Source: Bifidobacterium jacchi (GTDB taxonomy: Bacteria; Actinomycetota; Actinomycetes; Actinomycetales; Bifidobacteriaceae). Taken from it: DNA of 64,000 nt. Under the pieces are notes generated by a model that had not been told where the DNA came from, ran no database searches, and saw nothing but the letters and a program-made list of their open reading frames with translations. The position numbers were made by a program, and so were the translations under genes. Every line of letters starts with the position of its first letter. The stretch's first letter is position 1. Shown piece after piece: positions 7,644-15,962 of this stretch. The stretch lies in the NCBI RefSeq assembly GCF_009078285.1, contig NZ_RQSP01000003.1:1-64000 (forward strand), read 5' to 3'.

Positions 7644-8252
7644 TCACTCCCAGACGTCAAGCTTGCGGCGCTTGAAGTAGTATTCACGGTCCTGTTCGCC
7701 GATGGGGCGTACCACCTGGCAGGGCGCGCCGTAGGCGACCGAGTCCGCGGGGATGTCGTGGGTGACGACCGAGCCGGCGCCGATCACGGTGTTGTCGCCG
7801 ATGGTGGCGCCCGGCAGGATGGTCACATTTGCGCCGACCCATACGTTGCGCCCGATGACGACGGGAATCGCATATACATAATGGTGTTCGCGCAGGATGG
7901 GCAGCACCGGGTGGCCGGCGGTGGCGATGACCACGTTCGGGCCGAACATGCACCAGTCGCCGATGGTGATGTCGGCGTCGTCCACGCAGGTGAAATTCAC
8001 GTTGCAGTAGACGCCCTTGCCCATGTGCACATGATGGAATCCCCAGTTGGCGTGTGCCGGGGTCTCCACGTGGCAGCCCTCGCCGATTTCGGCGAACATC
8101 GCCTTGAGCAGCCGTTGCTTGCCGGCCTGGTCGGTGGGATGGGTCTGGTTGAACTCCCAGAGCTTCTCCTGATACTCGAGCTGACCGCCCATGATGCTGG
8201 GGTCGTCATAGTGGTAGGGGAGCTGTTCGCTGCGGCGTGCTGCATTGTCCAT
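7644..8252 (-). CDS. Maltose/galactoside O-acetyltransferase family (LacA/NodL-like)
   Basis: The 202-residue protein has the left-handed beta-helix hexapeptide repeats ([58 protein letters not shown]) and the catalytic His segment of sugar O-acetyltransferases (TAGHPV). It would move an acetyl group from acetyl-CoA to a sugar hydroxyl in the cytoplasm. The ATG at 8252 gives the family start with a Mac-type N-terminal helix. It stands alone on the minus strand, divergent from marR. A broken second copy lies at 49257–49713. Confidence 0.9.
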   Translation of the reverse strand: MDNAARRSEQLPYHYDDPSIMGGQLEYQEKLWEFNQTHPTDQAGKQRLLKAMFAEIGEGCHVETPAHANWGFHHVHMGKGVYCNVNFTCVDDADITIGDWCMFGPNVVIATAGHPVLPILREHHYVYAIPVVIGRNVWVGANVTILPGATIGDNTVIGAGSVVTHDIPADSVAYGAPCQVVRPIGEQDREYYFKRRKLDVWE

Positions 8253-8386
8253 GATTCTTCTTTTCAGGCGAGGTTTGCGGTTTGTGATGTGCCGCCTATT
8301 GTAATCGCGGATGAGGGGGCGGGATCTGTCGCACTGCCGAATCGTACTGACGTAGCGGCATCGGGTTGATGTGATTACGGCAGAGG

Positions 8387-8416
8387 TTGACGCATCTGCC
8401 ATGAACCTCATATCAT
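8387..8416 (+). promoter_or_regulatory. marR promoter
   Basis: TTGACG (8387–8392), 18 nt spacer, TATCAT (8411–8416), about 27 nt before the marR ribosome site AAGGAG. It reads divergently from the acetyltransferase gene. Confidence 0.45.
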
Positions 8417-8449
8417 TGTCTTGAATTGAGACTATCGCAAGGAGTGCGT

Positions 8450-8968
8450 ATGGCGGAGGATGCAGGATCGGCTTCATTCGACAGAGGGAAGCACGCCGAC
8501 GGCAGTGCCGTGCAGGAGCAGACGAAGACATCGATCGTCGATCGGCTGGATCGGTTCTTCGACGAGCTGCATCGGATCGACGTGGCGTTCGCCGATTACT
8601 GCCGACGCCTTGGTCTAGCGGACAGCACGATGAGCGTGCTCGACTATCTCAACGACCACGACGGCGCCTCGCAGCGCCAGATCTGCGATTACACGATGCT
8701 GCCTCGCCAGACCGTCAACAACGTCATCTCCTCGTTCGTGGAGCAGGGATATGTTCGTTTCGGCGAGTCGGCGGGGGATCGGCGCGTCAAAACGGTATGG
8801 TTCACCGAGTCGGGCCGCCGGTACTGCAATGCGCTGATCGCGCCGGAGCGCGGCGCCGAATACCGCGCGATGAGCGAGCTCGACCCCGACCTGCGAGACA
8901 CGATGATTCGAGGCATGGAGATCTTCGGCCGGGAATTCCGTCGGCAGCTGCGTGCCGTCAAGCTATGA
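8450..8968 (+). CDS. MarR-family transcriptional regulator
   Basis: A 172-residue winged-helix regulator with the MarR core: STMSVLDYLNDHDGASQRQI, the recognition segment YTMLPRQTVNNVISSFVEQG, and the wing around GDRRVKTVWFTESGRRY. The ATG at 8450 follows an AAGGAG box by 5 nt and is preferred to an ATG 24 nt upstream. It sits before two ABC exporter genes on the same strand, the standard layout of MarR-controlled drug or metabolite exporters. The inverted repeat at 9082–9100 is its likely operator, relieved by a small ligand. Confidence 0.92.
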   Translation: MAEDAGSASFDRGKHADGSAVQEQTKTSIVDRLDRFFDELHRIDVAFADYCRRLGLADSTMSVLDYLNDHDGASQRQICDYTMLPRQTVNNVISSFVEQGYVRFGESAGDRRVKTVWFTESGRRYCNALIAPERGAEYRAMSELDPDLRDTMIRGMEIFGREFRRQLRAVKL

Positions 8969-9074
8969 CTGCCAAGTCGCAACTGTCAAGCCGCGACACC
9001 ACCGGCGATTGACATACGCCGGGCACCGACAACGCACTCGTTCCCCGGTCGGCCGCCTGCAGTGGTATCCAGAT

Positions 9075-9103
9075 TTGACATTTGTCCCTAAGTGGGACAA
9101 TAT
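9075..9103 (+). promoter_or_regulatory. ABC exporter promoter with MarR-type operator
   Basis: TTGACA (9075–9080) is followed after 17 nt by a weak −10 (CAATAT, 9098–9103). The spacer holds a perfect inverted repeat TTGTCCC-TAAGT-GGGACAA (9082–9100). Repressor bound here would block RNA polymerase. The mRNA leader to the gene start at 9231 is about 120 nt. Confidence 0.65.
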
Positions 9104-9230
9104 GGAGACTGCGTGTGGAAGCGCAGAGGTTTTCACGCACCGTACATGCGCTGCGGGGCCGAAGGCCGCAGGCAGCGAGCAACCGAACGAAAGACGCAGA
9201 TATAACGCAGATATAAGGAGTGAATACGCC

Positions 9231-11060
9231 ATGCGGCTGGTCGTCCGTTTCATGAAACCGTATTGGGGGCTGTTCGCGGTGACGGTCGTCCTGCTGTTCT
9301 TCGACGTGATCGGTGCGCTGGTCATCCCCACCTTCGTGGCCGAACTGCTCAACGAAAGCGCATCGCACGCGTCCCTCGACGCGATGGTCGTCACCTGCGT
9401 GAAAATGGGCGTCGCCGCGCTCGTCTCCGGCGGCTCGGCCATCGCCGGCGGCTGGTGCTGCTCGCAGCTGACCAGCCGCATCGGCAAGGACATGCGCATG
9501 GCCCTCTACCGCAAGTCGCTCGACCTGTCCATCTACGACTTTCGCAACTTCGGCACCGCGTCGATCACCACACGCACCATCAACGACATCGTCAACATCC
9601 AACTGGCCATGACCAACCTGATGGGCATGCTGCTGCCGGTGCCGTTCATCTTCGCCGTAGCGCTGATCCTCTCCTTCCGGCTTGACGTGGGCATGAGTCT
9701 GTGGCTTCTCGCCGTCGTCGCCATCGTATGCGTGATCGCGTTCCTCATCATGCGATCGGCCGCACCCCTGTTCCGCCGTCTGCAGAAGCTCCTGGACCGG
9801 ATCGGCGCCGTGCTGCTCGAAAACCTCACCGGCGTGCGCGTCATCCGCGCCTTCGGCAAGGAACGGCACGAACAGGCGCGCATGGATTCCACCTTCACCG
9901 ACTACGCCGCCACATCCATCAGAGCCAACCGTCTGTTCGCCAACCTCGACGGACTGTCCTACTTCGGAATGAACGTGTTCATCGTCATCGTGTATTTCCT
10001 CGCAGGGCAGCGCATCGACGCCGGAGGATTCCGCATCGGCGACATCACCGCCATCGTCGAGTATTCGATCATGGTGCTGTTCTATCTGATGATGGGGCAG
10101 ATGGTGATTCTCACCCTGCCGCGCGCCCTCGAATGCTGCGAACGTGTGCGTGCCGTGCTCGACCACAGTCCGCAGATCAGCGATCCAGACCCAGCCAAGG
10201 CGATCGACATGAGCGGTCGCGAGCCGCTTGCCGACGGCGAAGTGCTCGCCTTCCACGACGTGACCTTCCGCTTCGCCGACGCGCAGGAGGACGCGCTCAC
10301 CCACGTCAGCTTCTCCTGCAAGGCCGGCCAGACGACCGCGATCATCGGCGGCACCGGCTCAGGCAAATCCACCATCGCGATGCTCGCCCTGCGCTTGCAC
10401 GACGCGACATGGGGAAGCATCACGCTCGACGGGGTGGATGTGCGCGAGATGACCCAGCACGACCTGCGTTCGCGCATCGCCTACGTACAGCAGCAGGCAT
10501 GGCTGTTCTCCGGATCGATCGCCGACAACCTGCGCTATGGCGACCGCAACGCCGACCAGAGCGAACTCGACCATGCGATCGACATCGCACAGGCGCACGA
10601 ATTCGTCGATTCGCTGCCCGACGGACTCGACTCGCGCGTGGCACAGGGCGGCACCAACTTCTCCGGCGGCCAGAAGCAGCGGCTATCCATCGCCCGCGCG
10701 CTGGTCGGCGAACCGCAGCTGATCATCTTCGACGACTCGTTCTCGGCACTCGACTTCAAAACCGACGCGGCACTGCGGCGCGCGCTCGCCGCCGAAACCA
10801 GCCGTCGCGCCGTGCTCATCATCGCCCAGCGCGTGAGCACCATCCAGCATGCCGATCAGATCATCGTCCTGTCGGACGGCGAGGTCGCCGGCATCGGACG
10901 GCATGACGAACTGATGGCCGACTGCGAGGTCTACCGGCAGATCGTCGAATCACAGACCAAGGAACCGGCGCACAACGGACCGGCTCGCAGCGCGCCGGCG
11001 CGTTCCGCAGCCCAGCAGGGAACACAGGCAACGCGGGGAACACAGGGAAAGGAGGCCTGA
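9231..11060 (+). CDS. ABC exporter half-transporter, degenerate Walker B subunit
   Basis: A 609-residue fused membrane/ATPase protein. The N-terminal six-helix exporter domain (about 1–310) is followed by the nucleotide-binding domain with Walker A GGTGSGKST (near 373), Q-loop YVQQQAW, signature FSGGQKQR, and Walker B LIIFDDS, where the usual catalytic Glu is Asp. The stop is 1 nt before the next gene, which encodes the partner. In heterodimeric exporters such as LmrCD and BmrCD one site is likewise non-catalytic. The start at 9231 follows AAGGAG and begins directly before the first membrane helix. Probable role: export of a drug or metabolite controlled by the upstream MarR. Confidence 0.92.
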   Translation: MRLVVRFMKPYWGLFAVTVVLLFFDVIGALVIPTFVAELLNESASHASLDAMVVTCVKMGVAALVSGGSAIAGGWCCSQLTSRIGKDMRMALYRKSLDLSIYDFRNFGTASITTRTINDIVNIQLAMTNLMGMLLPVPFIFAVALILSFRLDVGMSLWLLAVVAIVCVIAFLIMRSAAPLFRRLQKLLDRIGAVLLENLTGVRVIRAFGKERHEQARMDSTFTDYAATSIRANRLFANLDGLSYFGMNVFIVIVYFLAGQRIDAGGFRIGDITAIVEYSIMVLFYLMMGQMVILTLPRALECCERVRAVLDHSPQISDPDPAKAIDMSGREPLADGEVLAFHDVTFRFADAQEDALTHVSFSCKAGQTTAIIGGTGSGKSTIAMLALRLHDATWGSITLDGVDVREMTQHDLRSRIAYVQQQAWLFSGSIADNLRYGDRNADQSELDHAIDIAQAHEFVDSLPDGLDSRVAQGGTNFSGGQKQRLSIARALVGEPQLIIFDDSFSALDFKTDAALRRALAAETSRRAVLIIAQRVSTIQHADQIIVLSDGEVAGIGRHDELMADCEVYRQIVESQTKEPAHNGPARSAPARSAAQQGTQATRGTQGKEA

Positions 11061-11061
11061 C

Positions 11062-12972
11062 ATGAGCGCAGAGCATGGGAACAACACCATGGAACCGACC
11101 GACATCATCGACGAGACGACGCCGGCGACAAACGCGGCTACAAACGCATCAACGAACGCGTCCCTGGGCGACGACCTCGAGCTCGAGGCCCCCAAAGACG
11201 CTGCAGCAACAGCGAAACGCCTGTTTTCCCAACTCAAATCGCAACGCATGCGACTCACGGTCGTCGCCGTGTCGATTCTGCTGTTCACGTTCTTCCATAT
11301 CACCGCACCCATGTACAGCGCGGTGGTGGTGGACGCCATCTGGAACGCCGTGCAGAACGCATGGGAAACCGGCGAACCATACACCATCGACTGGGGCGGC
11401 GGAGGCACGGGGTGGCCGATACTGATCCTCGCGCTCCTCTACCTCGGCGAGGCATCGTTCTACTATCTCCAGTCATATCTGATGGCCTCGGTCGCGGAGA
11501 ATCTGAATCTCACGCTGCGCAAGCAGATCAGCGACAAGCTCCACCGACTGCCGCTGAGCTACTTCGACCGCAACAAACCCGGCGAGGTGCTGAGCAAGGT
11601 GACCAACGACCTCGATCGCATCAGCGAGGTCATGCAGACCGGACTGCTGCGGCTGATCACCGCGATCACCACGGTGACCGGCTCGCTGGTGATCATGGTG
11701 TATTACTCATGGCTGCTGACGGTCATCTTCCTCGCGTTCATGGCGTTCAGCCTGTGGATCACCAAGCTCGTGGCGCGCAGGAACCTCGAAACGGCATCCC
11801 TGCGCCAGGAGACGATAGGCGAGCTGACCGGACTCGCGGAGGAGTACTACAAGGGCCGCAACATCATCAAGGCGTACAACCGCGAGGCGGACAGCATCGA
11901 GGCAATGGAGGCCGCCGCCGAACGCACCCGCCGCGCCGCGCAGACCGCCGACTTCATCACCCTGTCCGTCAACCCGCTGATCCGCATGATCTCCCGCTTC
12001 TCGCAGATGATCGTGATGTTCATCGCCGGATCGATGGTCATCGGCGGGCGTATGAGCGTCGGCGTGGCGCAGGCGTTCTTCCAGTACGTGGTGCAGGTGT
12101 CCGAACCGATGACCGAGGCGAGCTACATGATCAACTCGCTGCAATCCGCGCTCGCATCCGCCGAACGCACATTCGAGATGCTCGACGAGACCGAGGAACG
12201 CCCCGATCCGCCGCAATCGAAGGCGGCGCATGTCGCCGAACCCGTGCGTGGCCGCATCGAATTCAGCCATGTGCGGTTCGGCTACGAGCCTGCCCGGCCG
12301 CTGATGCGCGATGTGAGCTTCGTGGCCAAGCCTGGTCGCAAGATCGCCATCGTCGGCTCGACCGGTGCCGGCAAGACCACGCTCATCAATCTGCTCATGC
12401 GCTTCTACGAGATCGATGCGGGCCGCATCACTCTGGACGGCGTCAACACCGCCGCCATGACGCGCGGCGATCTGCGACGCGAATTCGGCATGGTGCTCCA
12501 GGACACATGGCTGTTCGGCGGCACCGTGGCGGAGAACCTCGCCTACGGTCGGCCTGACGCCACTCGCGAGCAGATCGTCGCCGCGGCCAAGGCGGCGCGG
12601 GCGGACTACTTCATCCGCACGCTGCCGCAGGGCTACGACACCGTGCTCGACAACGAGGCCGGCAACCTGTCGGTCGGGCAACGACAGCTGCTCACCATCG
12701 CGCGCGTGTTTCTGGCGGACCCGCCGATTCTGATTCTGGACGAGGCGACCAGCTCGGTGGACACGCGCACCGAGGCGGAGATCGGCAAGGCGATGTCGCG
12801 GCTCATGGCCGGACGCACCTCGTTCGTGATCGCGCATCGCCTCTCGACGATCCGCGATGCCGACCTGATCCTCTACATGGAGCACGGCGACATCCTCGAA
12901 TCCGGCAGTCATGAGGAGCTACTGGCGCGCGGCGGCAGGTATGCGGCCCTCTACAACAGCCAGTTCGCGTAA
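11062..12972 (+). CDS. ABC exporter half-transporter, partner subunit
   Basis: A 636-residue half-exporter with a hydrophilic N-terminal stretch of about 60 residues rich in Asn and Thr, then six membrane helices and an ATPase domain. Walker A is GSTGAGKTT, Walker B LILDEATSS with the catalytic Glu, and the signature LSVGQRQL departs from LSGGQ. It therefore complements the first subunit: a normal signature there with a normal Glu here make one active ATP site, and the other site is degenerate. The start has a strong AAAGGAGG box lying inside the end of the previous gene. Confidence 0.92.
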   Translation: MSAEHGNNTMEPTDIIDETTPATNAATNASTNASLGDDLELEAPKDAAATAKRLFSQLKSQRMRLTVVAVSILLFTFFHITAPMYSAVVVDAIWNAVQNAWETGEPYTIDWGGGGTGWPILILALLYLGEASFYYLQSYLMASVAENLNLTLRKQISDKLHRLPLSYFDRNKPGEVLSKVTNDLDRISEVMQTGLLRLITAITTVTGSLVIMVYYSWLLTVIFLAFMAFSLWITKLVARRNLETASLRQETIGELTGLAEEYYKGRNIIKAYNREADSIEAMEAAAERTRRAAQTADFITLSVNPLIRMISRFSQMIVMFIAGSMVIGGRMSVGVAQAFFQYVVQVSEPMTEASYMINSLQSALASAERTFEMLDETEERPDPPQSKAAHVAEPVRGRIEFSHVRFGYEPARPLMRDVSFVAKPGRKIAIVGSTGAGKTTLINLLMRFYEIDAGRITLDGVNTAAMTRGDLRREFGMVLQDTWLFGGTVAENLAYGRPDATREQIVAAAKAARADYFIRTLPQGYDTVLDNEAGNLSVGQRQLLTIARVFLADPPILILDEATSSVDTRTEAEIGKAMSRLMAGRTSFVIAHRLSTIRDADLILYMEHGDILESGSHEELLARGGRYAALYNSQFA

Positions 12973-12988
12973 ACGCGCCTCGCCGCGT

Positions 12989-13915
12989 TCACTGCTCAAG
13001 CAACGGCAGATACTTCGCGTATCCCTGCGCGGCCATATCGGCCTTGGGCACGAAGCGCAGCGCGGCCGAGTTCATGCAGTAACGCAGTCCGCCACGCTCC
13101 TTGGGACCGTCCTCGAAGACGTGCCCGAGGTGGATCTGCGACTTCGCGGTGCGGATCTCGGTGCGGATGCGCTTGGGATTGCGCTCGTCGAGATGCTCGG
13201 TGAGCGAGGATGCGTCGATCGGCTTGGAGAACGCCGGCCATCCGCAGCCCGCCTCGAACTTGTCGGTCGAGAGGAACAACGGCTCGCCGCTGACGACATC
13301 CACGTAGATGCCCGGCTCGAACGTCTGGTCGTATTCGTTCTCGTACGGCGGTTCGGTGGCATCGAGCTGAGTCACCGCATACTGCTGCGCGTTGAGGCTC
13401 CAGATGCGGTCGATGAGCTTCTGACGCTCGCGCACGTGCATGATCTTGTCGATCGCGATATGGCAGTGTCCGCCGGGGTTCTTGTCGAGATAGTCCTGAT
13501 GGTAGTCCTCGGCGGGGTAGAAGTTGCGCAGCGGCTCGACCTCGGTGGCGGGTCTGCGTCCCTGACGGAACTCGAGCTGTTCGAGCACGCGGTCGTATAC
13601 GGCCTTCTGCGTGTCGTCGGTGTAGTACATGCCGGAACGGTACTGGCGTCCCTCATCGGTGCCCTGTCGATTGATCGAGAACGGGTCGATGGCGTCGATG
13701 TACAGTCTGGTCAGCGTCAGCAGCAGCACCGCGTCGGGGTCGAATTCGACGCGTACCGTCTCCGCGGCGTCGGTCAGATCGTCGCAGACCTGCTGATAGG
13801 TGGGGTTTTCGATGGTGGACTGCGCGTAGCCGACCGTGGTGGCCGTCACGCCGTCGATTGATTTGAGATAGCGCTCCAACCCCCAGAAGCAGCCTCCCGC
13901 ATAGTAAGCGATCAT
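12989..13915 (-). CDS. msrAB: Fused methionine sulfoxide reductase MsrA-MsrB
   Basis: A 308-residue two-domain enzyme. The MsrA part opens with MIAYYAGGCFWG, whose Cys reduces the S-epimer of Met sulfoxide. The MsrB part contains EAGCGWPAF and ends RYCMNSAALRF, whose Cys reduces the R-epimer. The zinc CxxC pairs seen in many MsrB proteins are absent. No signal peptide is visible, so it works in the cytoplasm with thioredoxin. The ATG at 13915 gives the family start; a much longer open frame upstream covers the opposite-strand UGPase gene and is not coding. It is convergent with the ABC genes. Confidence 0.95.
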   Translation of the reverse strand: MIAYYAGGCFWGLERYLKSIDGVTATTVGYAQSTIENPTYQQVCDDLTDAAETVRVEFDPDAVLLLTLTRLYIDAIDPFSINRQGTDEGRQYRSGMYYTDDTQKAVYDRVLEQLEFRQGRRPATEVEPLRNFYPAEDYHQDYLDKNPGGHCHIAIDKIMHVRERQKLIDRIWSLNAQQYAVTQLDATEPPYENEYDQTFEPGIYVDVVSGEPLFLSTDKFEAGCGWPAFSKPIDASSLTEHLDERNPKRIRTEIRTAKSQIHLGHVFEDGPKERGGLRYCMNSAALRFVPKADMAAQGYAKYLPLLEQ

Positions 13916-14008
13916 GCGAGCGAGAATATGCGCAATGCCGCCGCGGCGCAAATCCGCGCCCGCATGGCGAAATGCGCGCGGTTCGCATCGACGATGCCCG
14001 CCACTGTT

Positions 14009-14145
14009 TGGATGCCGCTGGGATGCCGCTGGGATACCGCTGGCTGGGATACCGCTGAGATACCGCTGCAATACTGCCAAAGCGCGGCTGGAATCATGCT
14101 GGAACACCGCCATAGTGCGGCTGGTATGCCGCTGGGAGTGCACCA
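14009..14145. repeat. Imperfect short tandem repeats upstream of UGPase gene
   Basis: Variants of GGATRCCGCTG recur at about 11–13 nt spacing (near 14010, 14021, 14032, 14046 and 14058), with further decayed units (CTGGTATGCCGCTGGG) to about 14135. The block lies between msrAB and the UGPase promoter region and has no gene. Confidence 0.55.
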
Positions 14146-14210
14146 AGTCAGTTTTTCGGTTAGACTGATGTGGTCCATCTTCATCAGGAAGTACGGCGAA
14201 AGGAATTTGC

Positions 14211-15638
14211 ATGGCCGACGTGTTCGACAGCTGCGCACGCAAGATGCGCGAGCACGGCATGAGTGACGTCTCGATCGCACAGTTCAGGCGGCTATATGAC
14301 GTCTGGCGCAACGAGGAGGCGAGCAGCTGGATCAGGGAGCGGGACGTGGAGCCGCTGATCGGCGTGCCGAGCTTCCATGACGTATACAAGACGATCGACC
14401 ACGACAAGGCGGTGAACGCCTTCGCCAAGACGGCGTTCCTCAAGCTCAACGGAGGCCTGGGCACCTCGATGGGACTCGCCTGTGCCAAGTCGCTGCTGCC
14501 GGTTCGCCGCCACAAGGCCAAGCAGATGCGCTTCCTCGACATCATCGTCGGCCAGGTGCTCACGGCGAGGACCCGGCTTGACGTCCCGCTGCCGCTGACG
14601 TTCATGAACTCGTTCCGCACGTCGAACGACACGATGCGCGTGCTCAAGCACAACCGCAAGTTCAGGCAGGACGACATCCCGATGGAGATCATCCAGCATT
14701 CGGAACCCAAGATCGTAGCCGAGACCGGCGAGCCGGTCGAGTTTGCCGCGAACCCCGATCTGGAATGGTGCCCGCCGGGCCACGGTGACCTGTATTCGAC
14801 GATCTGGGAGTCCGGACTGCTCGACGTGCTCGAGGAGCATGGCTTCTCGTACCTGTTCATCTCGAATTCGGACAACCTCGGCGCACGCCCTTCGCGCACG
14901 CTGGCACAGTACTTCGAGAACACGGGCGCGCCGTTCATGGTCGAGGTGGCCACGCGCACCGAGGCGGACCGCAAGGGCGGGCACATCGTGCGCGACCGGA
15001 ACACGGGCCGTCTGCTGCTGCGCGAGATGAGCCAGGTGCATCCCGACGACAAGGCCGACGCCCAGAACATCGGCAAGCATCCGTATTTCAACACGAACAG
15101 CATCTGGGTGCGCATCGACGCGCTCAAGGCGCTGCTGGCCGCTCATGACGGCGTGCTGCCGCTGCCGGTGATCCGCAACCACAAGACCGTCGATCCCACC
15201 GATCCGGATTCGACGCCTGTGATCCAGCTGGAGACGGCAATGGGCGCGGCGATCGGCCTGTTCGACGGCGCGATCTGCGTGCAGGTCGACCGCATGCGGT
15301 TCCTTCCCGTCAAGACCACCAATGATCTGTTTATCATGCGGTCGGATCGTTTCCATCTTACGGACAGCTACGAGATGGAGGATGGCAACTACATCTTCCC
15401 GAACGTCGATCTCGACCCGCGCTACTACAAGAACATCGACGACTTCAACGAGCGCTTCCCCTACTCGGTGCCTTCGCTGGCCGCCGCCAGCTCGGTGACG
15501 ATCAAGGGCGACTGGACGTTCGGGCAGAACGTGATCATGTTCTCCGATGCCAGGCTTGAGGACGACGGCGAGCCGAGCTACGTCTCGAACGGCAAGTTCG
15601 TCGGGCCGCTCGGCATCGAGGCGGACGACTGGGTCTGA
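14211..15638 (+). CDS. UTP–glucose-1-phosphate uridylyltransferase, UDPGP family
   Basis: A 475-residue enzyme of the eukaryotic-type UDP-glucose pyrophosphorylase family, with the nucleotide loop LNGGLGTSMGL, KSLLPVR, the uridine-binding CPPGHGDLY and ISNSDNLGA. It makes UDP-glucose from UTP and glucose-1-phosphate, feeding galactose (Leloir and lacto-N-biose) metabolism and polysaccharide synthesis; bifidobacteria use this type. The protein is full length, with a left-handed helix C-terminal domain (TIKGDWTFGQNVIMF). The ribosome site AAAGGA precedes ATG 14211. Confidence 0.92.
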   Translation: MADVFDSCARKMREHGMSDVSIAQFRRLYDVWRNEEASSWIRERDVEPLIGVPSFHDVYKTIDHDKAVNAFAKTAFLKLNGGLGTSMGLACAKSLLPVRRHKAKQMRFLDIIVGQVLTARTRLDVPLPLTFMNSFRTSNDTMRVLKHNRKFRQDDIPMEIIQHSEPKIVAETGEPVEFAANPDLEWCPPGHGDLYSTIWESGLLDVLEEHGFSYLFISNSDNLGARPSRTLAQYFENTGAPFMVEVATRTEADRKGGHIVRDRNTGRLLLREMSQVHPDDKADAQNIGKHPYFNTNSIWVRIDALKALLAAHDGVLPLPVIRNHKTVDPTDPDSTPVIQLETAMGAAIGLFDGAICVQVDRMRFLPVKTTNDLFIMRSDRFHLTDSYEMEDGNYIFPNVDLDPRYYKNIDDFNERFPYSVPSLAAASSVTIKGDWTFGQNVIMFSDARLEDDGEPSYVSNGKFVGPLGIEADDWV

Positions 15639-15962
15639 CGTGCGTGTCTGAGGTTCTCGTGTGTCGGGCTGACGGGCTGACGGGCTGACGGGCTGCCAGT
15701 CTAATGGGCTGACGGGCGTGGATGAAGCCGAAGCCCGGCACACGAATCGTAAGCGGCCAGATATCGGGGAGATTCGGCCAGATATCGGCCAGATATCGCG
15801 AGCGATGGGTCGGAAAAACACGCGCGGAACATGAGAAACGCGACAAAAAACACATTTTTTCGCGAAATGAACGCACTTTTGCGCGAAGTGCATCTAATAT
15901 GGATGGAAGTACGGTGCAACAGGCCGTGCCTACAACGAAACGTTAACGATACGTGAGGACTA
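15639..15962. other. Intergenic region with short repeats and WYL-gene promoter
   Basis: CGGGCTGA is repeated in tandem at an 8-nt period from 15665 to 15696, and the motif GGCCAGATATCG occurs three times between about 15757 and 15797. Before the WYL gene are a 10-bp palindrome TTTCGCGAAA (15858–15867), an inverted repeat GCACTT/AAGTGC (15873–15878 and 15886–15891) and a −10-like TAATAT (15895–15900). The last three probably form the regulated promoter. Confidence 0.5.

Noticed and set aside
13916-15127. A 404-codon N-terminal extension of msrAB
   Set aside because: The extension runs opposite the UGPase gene and through the intergenic repeats; MsrA proteins start at the GGCFWG region as the ATG at 13915 does.
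14292-15893. A 533-codon minus-strand frame opposite the UGPase gene
   Set aside because: Antisense of a conserved enzyme with no motif of its own.
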